Shown here: positions 7,631-14,334 of the stretch, one piece after another | Layout of the letters: each line of letters starts with the position of its first letter | Position numbering within the stretch: position 1 is the stretch's first letter | Translations under genes and position numbers: made by a program | From: Gammaproteobacteria bacterium UBA4475 | Lineage (GTDB): Bacteria > Pseudomonadota > Gammaproteobacteria > Pseudomonadales > Azotimanducaceae | Direction of reading: 5' to 3' | NCBI GenBank assembly: GCA_002389265.1 | Contig: DGOD01000374.1 | Span: 1 to 17,737, forward strand | DNA: 17,737 nt | Notes under the pieces: generated by a model | The model's input: only the letters and a program-made list of their open reading frames with translations | What the model was told of the DNA's origin: nothing | Databases searched by the model: none

Positions 7631-9025
7631 TTAGAAATAACTCGCAGCAATCAAACCACCCACTAACGGCAACGTGGCAACCAGAAACATAATAAATGAA
7701 TAGGACAAGACTTTGTTCGCAGGTAACCCGGTCATAATCAACAACGGTATCACTACGAACGGATGAATGATGTTAGTCCACTGGTCACCATAGGCGACAC
7801 CCATCACAATCAGCGCCGGATCAGTACCGAGGGTCTTGGCCGCTTCCAAAAATGCCGGCCCCTGAACAGCCCATTGAGCGCCACCCGAGGGGATAAACAG
7901 ATTAATCACGCCGCCAGAGAAAAAGGCAATCAACGGTAGACTTTCGGCCGTGCCGATTCTGGCAAAAAAACCTGCGATCTGGGCAACAAAACCCGTATTC
8001 AGCATGATGCCCATGATGCCAGCATATAATGGATATTGAAGTAAGGTCGGCACTATCGCTCGACCCGCCTGCATTAACACCTGGGTAAACTCCATCGAGG
8101 AACGCGTCAGTAGTAAACAAGCGGCCAGGAAAGTCCAGTTGACGATATTCAAATCCAATCGAATGCCTTCGGTATAAAACCAATTACCGATATACGTCAC
8201 CAAGATCAAACCCAGACCCAACGTCAGCCAACGGGCGCCCTCAAGATATCCCGCCAGACCCGACCGAGCTGCCAACGGCTGGTCGGCCGCTAGAAGCGCT
8301 TCACTGCTCGTCTCGGGCTCATCGATTTCCTCGATTTCCCCTACCGCCGGCCCAAGTTGCATGGCAACTAACACCACGGTCGCTAGTGTCACCCCAATCG
8401 TTACCAGATTAAATGTCGACAAAATGGTTTCGGTCACCGGCAGCAACCCCCCTAACAGGGTTTCCATCGAGTTCCCCGGCGTCGCCACCATCAAAGGCGC
8501 CGAGCCAGAATAACCCATGTGCCAGACCACAAAACCGCTGAATGCCGCACCACCTAACAATGGGTAATGAACCTGAATACCCCTGCGCCGAAAGGACAGT
8601 GCAACCTGACGCGCCATTAAGCCACCCAGAATCGTTCCCAGCGGCCAGGCGATCAGACAGACGCAACCGGCAAATAGAGCCACGAATCCATAGGCTGACG
8701 TAGCGGTTTTCGGCAGGCCCGCGAGCCACTCCAGATAGCGAGGCACAGGCCCAAGATGCGCTAACGCATAGGCAAACAGAATCGTCAGGCAAACTTGCGT
8801 AATGAAGGGCAGCAACGAACTCAAGCCGTTACCCCAGGCCATCACGACCCCTTGAGAATCTGTCGGCGTATAACCATAGGCCAAAATCATCGCCGCTAGG
8901 GTCATCACGATAGCAAACGTAAATGGCTCGGGCATGTAACGATCAAAGCCACGAATAACCACACGAATCAGCGGCTGCAGCAAACGGTTAATGGTGATGT
9001 CCTCCGGCACCGTGGGCATGCCCAT
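7631..9025 (-). CDS. AtoE-like short-chain fatty-acid transporter family protein
   Basis: A 464-aa inner-membrane protein resembling the E. coli AtoE family, thought to take up short-chain fatty acids such as butyrate or acetoacetate. About ten to twelve hydrophobic segments are visible, beginning near residues 34-50, 66-90, 112-135 and 155-180, then a charged Glu/Ala-rich loop (about 228-258) and a second membrane block (265-462). Typical family stretches are RYMPEPFTFAIVMT (29-42), NLFIPSGGAQWAVQGP (375-390) and YGDQWTNIIHPF (412-423). The start is ATG 9025, with a strong AGAGGAG ribosome site 7 nt upstream; a second ATG at 9019 is too far from it. The first 38 nt overlap the end of the SlyD gene in another frame, so the two are probably translationally coupled. 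The substrate is inferred from family; keto acids or other carboxylates are possible. Confidence 0.88.
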   Translation of the reverse strand: MGMPTVPEDITINRLLQPLIRVVIRGFDRYMPEPFTFAIVMTLAAMILAYGYTPTDSQGVVMAWGNGLSSLLPFITQVCLTILFAYALAHLGPVPRYLEWLAGLPKTATSAYGFVALFAGCVCLIAWPLGTILGGLMARQVALSFRRRGIQVHYPLLGGAAFSGFVVWHMGYSGSAPLMVATPGNSMETLLGGLLPVTETILSTFNLVTIGVTLATVVLVAMQLGPAVGEIEEIDEPETSSEALLAADQPLAARSGLAGYLEGARWLTLGLGLILVTYIGNWFYTEGIRLDLNIVNWTFLAACLLLTRSSMEFTQVLMQAGRAIVPTLLQYPLYAGIMGIMLNTGFVAQIAGFFARIGTAESLPLIAFFSGGVINLFIPSGGAQWAVQGPAFLEAAKTLGTDPALIVMGVAYGDQWTNIIHPFVVIPLLIMTGLPANKVLSYSFIMFLVATLPLVGGLIAASYF

Positions 9026-9473
9026 GGGCCCGCTCCTCTGGCGTCGATTCTCGAACCTCGACAATATCGAGTTCGAACGCCAGAGTCTGGCCGGCAAAAG
9101 GATGGTTTGCGTCTATATCCACATTGAATTTTCCGACCTTGATAATTCGGGCATTACGCACACCCTCTTTCGTGTTGATATGGACAATTTGTCCAGCCTT
9201 GAGCTTCTTTGGTGCGTCAACCAGGTGCTTGATGGGTACTCGATGTTGTGAGTCTTCAACGCGCTGGCCGTAGGCCTGTTCAGGCGGCAACACCACGTGG
9301 ACACTGTCGCCTGCAGACTTATCCATGATGGCTGCTTCCAGTCCGGCGAGGATATTCCGCCGTCCGATCAAGCAGGCCTGCGGTGCCTCATTGCGATTGG
9401 TCTCGAGCTCAAGACCTGTTTCGTCCTTTAGGGTGTAATGGAAGGTGACTATCGTACCGGTACTGACTTGCAT
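8988..9473 (-). CDS. slyD: FKBP-type peptidyl-prolyl isomerase, SlyD-like
   Basis: A 161-aa cytoplasmic prolyl cis-trans isomerase and chaperone of the SlyD type. The N-terminal FKBP strands VTFHYTLKDETG (9-20) are followed by GLEAAIMDKSAGD (44-56), an insert-in-flap chaperone domain (about 70-122), and the closing NHPFAGQTLAFELDIVEVRE (123-142), very close to E. coli SlyD. The C-terminal tail RAHGHAHGAGGHHH is histidine-rich (six His in the last 12 residues), consistent with nickel binding, though much shorter than the E. coli tail and without its cysteines. I start at ATG 9473, where the FKBP fold begins; an upstream start at 9512 adds only MRYCCFCRLQVEA. It is divergent from the GNAT gene across 68 nt, and its end overlaps the transporter start by 38 nt. 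Confidence 0.9.
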   Translation of the reverse strand: MQVSTGTIVTFHYTLKDETGLELETNRNEAPQACLIGRRNILAGLEAAIMDKSAGDSVHVVLPPEQAYGQRVEDSQHRVPIKHLVDAPKKLKAGQIVHINTKEGVRNARIIKVGKFNVDIDANHPFAGQTLAFELDIVEVRESTPEERAHGHAHGAGGHHH

Positions 9474-9526
9474 GGCTTCAACCTGTAAGCGACAAAAACA
9501 GCAGTATCTCACTACTGACCAGGAAG

Positions 9527-9535
9527 TGGTATTCT
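9527..9535 (+). promoter_or_regulatory. Extended -10 promoter candidate for the GNAT gene, suggesting a leaderless mRNA
   Basis: TGGTATTCT fits the extended -10 pattern TGnTATAAT with two differences. Its end is six bases before the GNAT ATG at 9542, so transcription would start at about the A of the start codon. The nearest AGGA is about 17 nt upstream of the ATG, too far for a ribosome site. Both facts point to a leaderless transcript. No good -35 is seen. Confidence 0.35.
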
Positions 9536-9541
9536 TGCCGT

Positions 9542-10267
9542 ATGCATGATGTCATCCAACTAGAAACGCAACAAACCCATGTCAATCCGGTGTTTAACAC
9601 TCTGGTTTATGATGGCTGGCTGCTGCGCTTCAGTCGTGGCTACAGCCTCAGCACCGATTCTGTCTGGCCCCTGCGCCAAGGTGAAATTGGCTTGGCGGCC
9701 AAGGTGGCTTATTGCGAGGAACAATTTCAACTTCAGCGTCAGAGCTCCACCTTTCGCCTGACCAGCCTCGGTTATCACCAATCCATCGACACATATCTGC
9801 GCGACAGTGGCTATCGAACTGCAGAAAGTGGTGTGGTATTGAATCGAGCCTTATCCCGAACCCCAACCACAGCACTCAAGACTTTACCGTTAACCCGCTG
9901 GTTGGATTTGTGTTATCGGCTAAATCCTGAGGATGTCTCTGGCCAACGCCTGCTCCAGGAACAACTGTTGAGTCAGATAGAATTACCTATGTGGTGTGCC
10001 GTCATCGAGGCCGATGGCATTGCGGTGGGCTATGGGCGAGCGCTACAAAGTGGCACCCATCTGTACCTCGACGACTTATGGCTCTTACCTGATTGGCGAC
10101 GCCGCGGTCACGGCCAGCGTCTGCTAGATGGCCTGCAAGGATTCGGCCAGGCCCACGGTGCAACCATGGCCTACCTGACGATCAGTGATGCTAACCCCAG
10201 CGCCACTGCATTCTTTCGTCAAGCCGGATTTAGCGTGGCATATCCTTACCACTACCGACAACGCTGA
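9542..10267 (+). CDS. GNAT family N-acetyltransferase
   Basis: A 241-aa protein with a C-terminal GNAT acetyltransferase domain (about residues 150-238). The acetyl-CoA-binding motif A is YLDDLWLLPDWRRRGHGQRL (175-194), containing the Arg/Gln-x-x-Gly-x-Gly loop as RRRGHG. LTISDANPSATAFFRQAGF (212-230) is the usual final motif. The N-terminal half carries DGWLLRFSRGYSLSTDSV (24-41), resembling the DGWLLR-x-GYxxRxNSV stretch found in a subset of two-part GNAT proteins. The acceptor could be a small molecule or a protein and is not deducible. The gene is divergent from slyD and converges with the flavin oxidoreductase gene across only 17 nt, with no terminator visible. There is no well-spaced ribosome site. 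Confidence 0.88.
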   Translation: MHDVIQLETQQTHVNPVFNTLVYDGWLLRFSRGYSLSTDSVWPLRQGEIGLAAKVAYCEEQFQLQRQSSTFRLTSLGYHQSIDTYLRDSGYRTAESGVVLNRALSRTPTTALKTLPLTRWLDLCYRLNPEDVSGQRLLQEQLLSQIELPMWCAVIEADGIAVGYGRALQSGTHLYLDDLWLLPDWRRRGHGQRLLDGLQGFGQAHGATMAYLTISDANPSATAFFRQAGFSVAYPYHYRQR

Positions 10268-10284
10268 GCATCTATCGCGCGGTT

Positions 10285-11361
10285 CTAGCCTTCAACAAAA
10301 CCTTTCCAACCACTCATGTACTGGACGAAGTTTTCACCGAGCCCTTCCGCACGTAAATAGTCCGCGGTAACCGGTATCGTCACAGGTGTAAACCCGGGAT
10401 CGCGCTGCAACTGATTAGGGTAATCATGATGCAGAATAGCGGCGCGACCCAGCATTAGCCAATCGACGCCAGCCGCCAATACCCGCTCGGCGTCAGCCGG
10501 CGTGGTGATTTTACCAGCGACACCCAGGCGCACAGGACCACGTTCTAGCGCCGTAAAGTAGCTCATCAGGCCCTGTCCTTTGAATTGCTCCTCGTCGGGA
10601 TCCTTGAACACATCCCACAGAGACATATCGAGAAAATCAATCTGCGATTCAGCAAAGAGTCGCTGACAAATTACCAGCACTTCACCCAGCTGCATACCAA
10701 ATCGTTCGGGAGACAGTCTTAAACCTAGCATAAAGTCGTCACCGCAACGTCGTCGGATACCCTCGATAATGTTGAATATTGGCCTCGCCCGGTTCTCCAG
10801 CGAGCCACCAAACTCATCGTCACGTTGATTGATCTCAGGCGAGAGGAATTGCCCAAGGATGTAACCGTGAGCACCGTGGAGTTCCACACCTTGAAACCCT
10901 GCCTGCTCGGCTCGCTCGGCGGCGCGAATAAACGCCTCAATCATTTCCTCAACTTCAGCGGTAGACATCCCTCGCGCACCCGTCTCGGCGTTATCGGAGG
11001 GACAAACGGGCGTTGTGCCGATCAGCTCCTTCGGAGAACGCATGCCCGCGTGATGCAGCTGAACAACTGCGACGCTGCCGTTAACTTTAATGCCTGTGGC
11101 CAGACGAGTCAGCCCTGGCAGATGTTTGTCGTCGAATATCCCGAGCTGGCCGGGAAAACCCTGACCCTGCGACTGAACATGCGCCGCACAGGTCATCGTT
11201 AATCCAAACCCACCTTCAGCGCGCAGGGTCAGCCAGCGATACTCATCATCTGACAGACAGCCATCGACATGACTCTGAGAATTCGTCAGGGGCGCGAGCA
11301 TAAACCGGTTTTTTATCGCTGGGCCGCGGCTAAATGTCAGGGGCGTAAATAATTGACTCAT
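10285..11361 (-). CDS. NADH:flavin oxidoreductase, Old Yellow Enzyme family
   Basis: A 358-aa FMN-dependent TIM-barrel oxidoreductase of the Old Yellow Enzyme/2,4-dienoyl-CoA reductase group, which typically reduces activated C=C bonds with NAD(P)H. Seen in order from the chosen ATG: KNRFMLAPLTNSQ near the FMN-binding N-terminus, VAVVQLHHAGMRS in the barrel, the substrate/FMN motif GVELHGAHGYILGQFLSP with His162, His165 and Tyr167, INQRDDEFGGSLENRARP, and AGVDWLMLGRAAI, which binds the FMN phosphate. It has no N-terminal Cys before the barrel as in YqjM, and no C-terminal iron-sulfur/FAD domains, so it is a single-domain enzyme rather than FadH. The start is chosen as MSQLFTPLTF, typical of the family; an ATG four codons earlier (11373) is also possible, and neither has a strong ribosome site. 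The physiological substrate is unknown. Confidence 0.9.
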   Translation of the reverse strand: MSQLFTPLTFSRGPAIKNRFMLAPLTNSQSHVDGCLSDDEYRWLTLRAEGGFGLTMTCAAHVQSQGQGFPGQLGIFDDKHLPGLTRLATGIKVNGSVAVVQLHHAGMRSPKELIGTTPVCPSDNAETGARGMSTAEVEEMIEAFIRAAERAEQAGFQGVELHGAHGYILGQFLSPEINQRDDEFGGSLENRARPIFNIIEGIRRRCGDDFMLGLRLSPERFGMQLGEVLVICQRLFAESQIDFLDMSLWDVFKDPDEEQFKGQGLMSYFTALERGPVRLGVAGKITTPADAERVLAAGVDWLMLGRAAILHHDYPNQLQRDPGFTPVTIPVTADYLRAEGLGENFVQYMSGWKGFVEG

Positions 11362-11454
11362 AAAGGGTTCCATCAGTGATCAGCGACCACGGTTCAAACG
11401 CAACTCACCCGCCCACCTGCAGGCAAACGAATGATTGCTAAAATTCAACTGCCC

Positions 11455-11483
11455 AACAATCAAAGACTTAACAATCAAGACTT
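11455..11483. repeat. Tandem 14/15-bp direct repeat
   Basis: AACAATCAAAGACTT (11455-11469) is followed directly by AACAATCAAGACTT (11470-11483), differing by one A in an A-run, and then by CAACAA. It lies in the 135-nt gap between the VOC gene stop (11497) and the flavin oxidoreductase start (11361). It may be a slippage duplication or a pair of protein-binding sites for the oxidoreductase gene. Nothing else in this gap is recognisable. Confidence 0.5.
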
Positions 11484-11496
11484 CAACAACCAGGGA

Positions 11497-11901
11497 TTAG
11501 CCAATCTGTAAAAGTTCAACCCAGTTACCATCGGGGTCCTCAATCATGGAGATGGTGACTCCGGCACGTATCTCTCTCGGCTTGACCACAACACGATAAC
11601 CCGCTTCCGCCAGTTCATTCGTTGCCTGTTCCAGATTACTGACGCTAATTGTGAAATATCGCAGACCAGTGGCCCCACCGATACCACCAGGCGCCGCCTT
11701 GTCTGCTGGGACCTTAGCATTAACAACGATTTTCAGCGTCGTGGTACCGCAGGCCAATCGCGTCATGTGATTGCCACCTGGCATTTCCATTTCACCCTCG
11801 ACTTTGAGACCGAGTGTATCTCTGTAGAACTTCAGCATTGGCCCTGCATCGGTTGTAACGATGCCAAGATCGATTGAATCTTTGGTGATAACGACGCCCA
11901 T
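11497..11901 (-). CDS. VOC (glyoxalase/bleomycin resistance) superfamily protein
   Basis: A 134-aa single-chain vicinal-oxygen-chelate protein with two beta-alpha-beta-beta-beta modules: DLGIVTTDAGPMLKFYRDTLGL (residues 11-32) opens the first, and LRYFTISVSNLEQATNELAEAGY (80-102) the second, ending in MIEDPDGNWVELLQIG (119-134). Of the four positions that usually bind metal in glyoxalase I-like enzymes, only the last Glu (129) is kept; by my alignment the others read Asp11, Lys57 and Tyr82. It may therefore bind metal differently or not at all. The ATG at 11901 has AGGAAG about 8 nt upstream. It lies 81 nt downstream of ccmI on the same strand, with only a weak hairpin between. The substrate is unknown. 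Confidence 0.82.
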   Translation of the reverse strand: MGVVITKDSIDLGIVTTDAGPMLKFYRDTLGLKVEGEMEMPGGNHMTRLACGTTTLKIVVNAKVPADKAAPGGIGGATGLRYFTISVSNLEQATNELAEAGYRVVVKPREIRAGVTISMIEDPDGNWVELLQIG

Positions 11902-11963
11902 AAGGTTGCTTCCTGGTAAGTTGAAATTCAGAACACACTTGCGTGTAATTGATAACTAAACGA

Positions 11964-11977
11964 CTAAGCCGGCCTAG
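11964..11977 (-). terminator. Weak hairpin after ccmI (doubtful terminator)
   Basis: The 14-bp near-palindrome CTAAGCCGGCCTAG lies 5 nt past the ccmI stop. On the minus-strand RNA it can form a five-pair stem including one G-U pair around a CCGG loop, followed by UCGUUUAGUUAUC, which is only partly U-rich. It could be a weak terminator or just a binding palindrome. No better terminator is seen at the end of the ccm operon. Confidence 0.25.
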
Positions 11978-11982
11978 AAAAT

Positions 11983-13317
11983 CTACTGATCTTTAACTCG
12001 ACGACTGAGTGTTAATGAGATCACACCATTTTTTACCGTCATATCCACAGCCGTTGACAGTGCCTGATAATCATCAGGGCTGACATTGGCGATACCCGTG
12101 CTTGATATCCTAGCCACAACCTGGACTTGGTCAAAATCAGCTAAACTCATACCAGCCATCATTCCCATGGTCTCGTCCAACGTCACTAGTCGCGGCAGTG
12201 CCGAGACCGTCATCTGCTGAACGGCCAATGGCATTGGCGGCCCTCGCATAGCCCTGGCAAAAACAAACACTCTAGCTTGAGGATCCACTCGTACACCAGG
12301 CGCAATTTCCACCAGCACCTCGAGCCTGCGCTGCCCTACCAAACCATCATCAACTGCGTCAGAAGACGCCGGCAAAGGCACAATTGTTAATGGCGAAGAG
12401 GTTGGCTCAGCCGCAGCAATGCCTAAATCTTCTTCCAAACGATCAATCGCTTGCTGGATCAACTCAGCTCGCTCACCATCCACACCTGCGCTCTGCGCCT
12501 GGCGAAACCAGTCAAGAGAAGCCACCAGATCATTATTCTGGAAAGCACTCATTGCCTTAATTTCAAGCATCGAGACGTCCTGAGGATTAAGAGCCAAAGT
12601 CCGATCAATTGCCGCCGAAACCCGCTCAGTTAATTCTCGGTTATCCACCAGGAACAACGCTTCGGTATACCAAGAAGAAAGACCCGAATCATTAGGGTAA
12701 CGATCCATCAAGTGTTTAAAAGCCTCCGCGGCTTTTTCAAACTCTCCCATGCGCATATAAGATTGGCTTATCAAAAACCAGCCTTCGTCATTCTCAGGTT
12801 GAGATTGCAAACGCTCGGCGAGCTTCTCAACCGTTGCGTTAACTCCAGTTGTATCATGAGGACTTGTGGCAGTCTGCTCCCCACCTCCACGCAGCTCTTT
12901 CGACAACTGTAAATCAACAATAGCGCCCCAGGAAAGGCCGAAGTCAGCATATGCTAGGATGGCAAACAGCGGCACAAGGGCCGCTAGCAGCCAAGGACTA
13001 CGTCCAACACTGCCGTTATTGAGCATCTCATCGCTCGTTGTTGAAGATCCTGTATTGACACTACCAGCCTCGTCCAGCAAGTTGCGCTGAAGCTCAAGAG
13101 ACAACTGGTCATGAACTTGCTGGTCAATGTCACCGGCCGCCAAATTGGCATCCAACTCAGCGCTACGCTCCTGATATATCACGCGATTCAGCTCAGCGCG
13201 ATCATCTCGTTGTTGCGCGATCCTACCTGCGCGACCTCGATAGAGCACCGGCAAAAGCACAAAAGTAACAGCCAGCATGCAGAGCAGGACGGCATAAATC
13301 CAAAAACTAAGAATCAT
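11983..13317 (-). CDS. ccmI: Cytochrome c maturation protein CcmI (apocytochrome chaperone)
   Basis: A 444-aa inner-membrane protein that binds apocytochrome c and delivers it to the CcmF/CcmH haem ligation complex. TM1 is at about residues 5-24, then a cytoplasmic loop with a heptad-like region (34-82, RAELNRVIYQERSAELDANL), TM2 at about 107-127, and a periplasmic part with TPR-like repeats (about 160-300: EGWFLISQSYMRMGEFEKAA, then LNPQDVSMLEIKAMSAFQNN). The C-terminal domain (about 330-440, beginning RRLEVLVEIAPGV) matches the periplasmic domain found in long CcmI/CcmH fusion proteins. The start overlaps the ccmH stop as ATGA (13314-13317), indicating coupled translation. It is the last gene of the ccm unit. 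Confidence 0.92.
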   Translation of the reverse strand: MILSFWIYAVLLCMLAVTFVLLPVLYRGRAGRIAQQRDDRAELNRVIYQERSAELDANLAAGDIDQQVHDQLSLELQRNLLDEAGSVNTGSSTTSDEMLNNGSVGRSPWLLAALVPLFAILAYADFGLSWGAIVDLQLSKELRGGGEQTATSPHDTTGVNATVEKLAERLQSQPENDEGWFLISQSYMRMGEFEKAAEAFKHLMDRYPNDSGLSSWYTEALFLVDNRELTERVSAAIDRTLALNPQDVSMLEIKAMSAFQNNDLVASLDWFRQAQSAGVDGERAELIQQAIDRLEEDLGIAAAEPTSSPLTIVPLPASSDAVDDGLVGQRRLEVLVEIAPGVRVDPQARVFVFARAMRGPPMPLAVQQMTVSALPRLVTLDETMGMMAGMSLADFDQVQVVARISSTGIANVSPDDYQALSTAVDMTVKNGVISLTLSRRVKDQ

Positions 13318-13772
13318 TTTGATAACAACTGTTTGAGGCGTTCCTGATCCTGATCAGAGAGGGCTGTCACGTTCGAATTCCGACGACGTAACATTCCGAA
13401 GATCACAACGAGCGCGATGATGAATAAAATCCCTGGACCAAACCAGAGAACCAGCGTCCCTGCTCTAAGTTGGGGTTTGTAAAGAATGAAGTCACCATAG
13501 CGAGCCAGCATAAACGCCCTGATGTCATCATCGGACTGACCTTCAAGGACCATGCGGTGAACTTCGCGGCGCAAGTCTTTAGCAATCATGGCATCCGAGC
13601 CGGCTATATTCGTATTCAGACATTGAGGGCAACGAAGCTCTGCAATCAGACTATTATATTGCTGGCGCATTTCATCATCAGGAAATGGGTACGCATCAAT
13701 GGCGGCCCATGCTGGAGCCTGGCATAAAGCCAGGGCGAACAGCATGACAATACGATGAACTTTCGTTAGCAT
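13314..13772 (-). CDS. ccmH: Cytochrome c maturation protein CcmH (CcmL-type thiol oxidoreductase)
   Basis: A 152-aa periplasm-facing membrane protein that reduces or holds the CXXCH thiols of apocytochrome c before haem attachment. It has a signal peptide (about 1-23, ending AWA), the defining LRCPQC motif with Cys48 and Cys51, the RYGDFILYKP motif (91-100), a TM helix at about 106-127 and a short charged cytoplasmic tail. The length fits the short CcmH form; the TPR domain found in fused E. coli CcmH is a separate protein here (ccmI). The start is one base after the ccmG stop. Partners would be CcmG, CcmF and CcmI. Confidence 0.95.
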   Translation of the reverse strand: MLTKVHRIVMLFALALCQAPAWAAIDAYPFPDDEMRQQYNSLIAELRCPQCLNTNIAGSDAMIAKDLRREVHRMVLEGQSDDDIRAFMLARYGDFILYKPQLRAGTLVLWFGPGILFIIALVVIFGMLRRRNSNVTALSDQDQERLKQLLSK

Positions 13773-13773
13773 T

Positions 13774-14334
13774 TTAGCCCTTTATTCCATCGGGATTAGT
13801 TTCCAACAATTCGATAATTGGGCCCAAGGTTTCTTCCCAAGTACGACGTGACACCGGCCCCACATGTCGGTAGCGAATGACGCCATTGGCATCAACAATA
13901 AATGTTTCCGGTGCTCCGTACACCCCTAACTCGATACCTAACTTGCCTTTATTATCAACAATATTAAATTGAAAAGGATTATTGTGCCGAACCAACCACT
14001 GCCGCGCCTTAAACGGGTCGTCATTATAGTTAATACCGTATAATGGCACGCCTTCATCACGACTGATGCGCAGCAACTCAGGATGCTCAACCAGACAATT
14101 AGGACACCAGGTAGCCCAGACATTAACCAGCGCCACCTGACCCCGCATGTCGTCAGCAGTCAATTCTCGGCTCGGATCATTCAATTCCGACAGCGCAAAG
14201 TCGGGGAACTGCTGATCAATCAACTGGGAGGGCAGAAAGTGTGGATCTTTCAGGCCAAAGCCGCCGGCCAAAATTACCACTAACACAATAAATATACCCA
14301 GCGGTATTAACAGACTCTTATTCAGGCTGCTCAT
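13774..14334 (-). CDS. ccmG: Thioredoxin-like CcmG/DsbE, periplasmic thiol-disulfide oxidoreductase
   Basis: A 186-aa membrane-anchored thioredoxin-fold protein that passes reducing equivalents, in E. coli from DsbD, to CcmH and apocytochrome c. An N-terminal TM anchor spans about residues 8-26, followed by FPDFALSELNDP (43-54), the active site WATWCPNC with Cys77 and Cys80, and GVYGAPETFIVD (138-149), whose Pro142 is the usual cis-proline. The GAPETF motif and the acidic surroundings are characteristic of CcmG rather than general thioredoxins. The start forms an ATGA overlap with the ccmF stop (14331-14334). Confidence 0.95.
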   Translation of the reverse strand: MSSLNKSLLIPLGIFIVLVVILAGGFGLKDPHFLPSQLIDQQFPDFALSELNDPSRELTADDMRGQVALVNVWATWCPNCLVEHPELLRISRDEGVPLYGINYNDDPFKARQWLVRHNNPFQFNIVDNKGKLGIELGVYGAPETFIVDANGVIRYRHVGPVSRRTWEETLGPIIELLETNPDGIKG

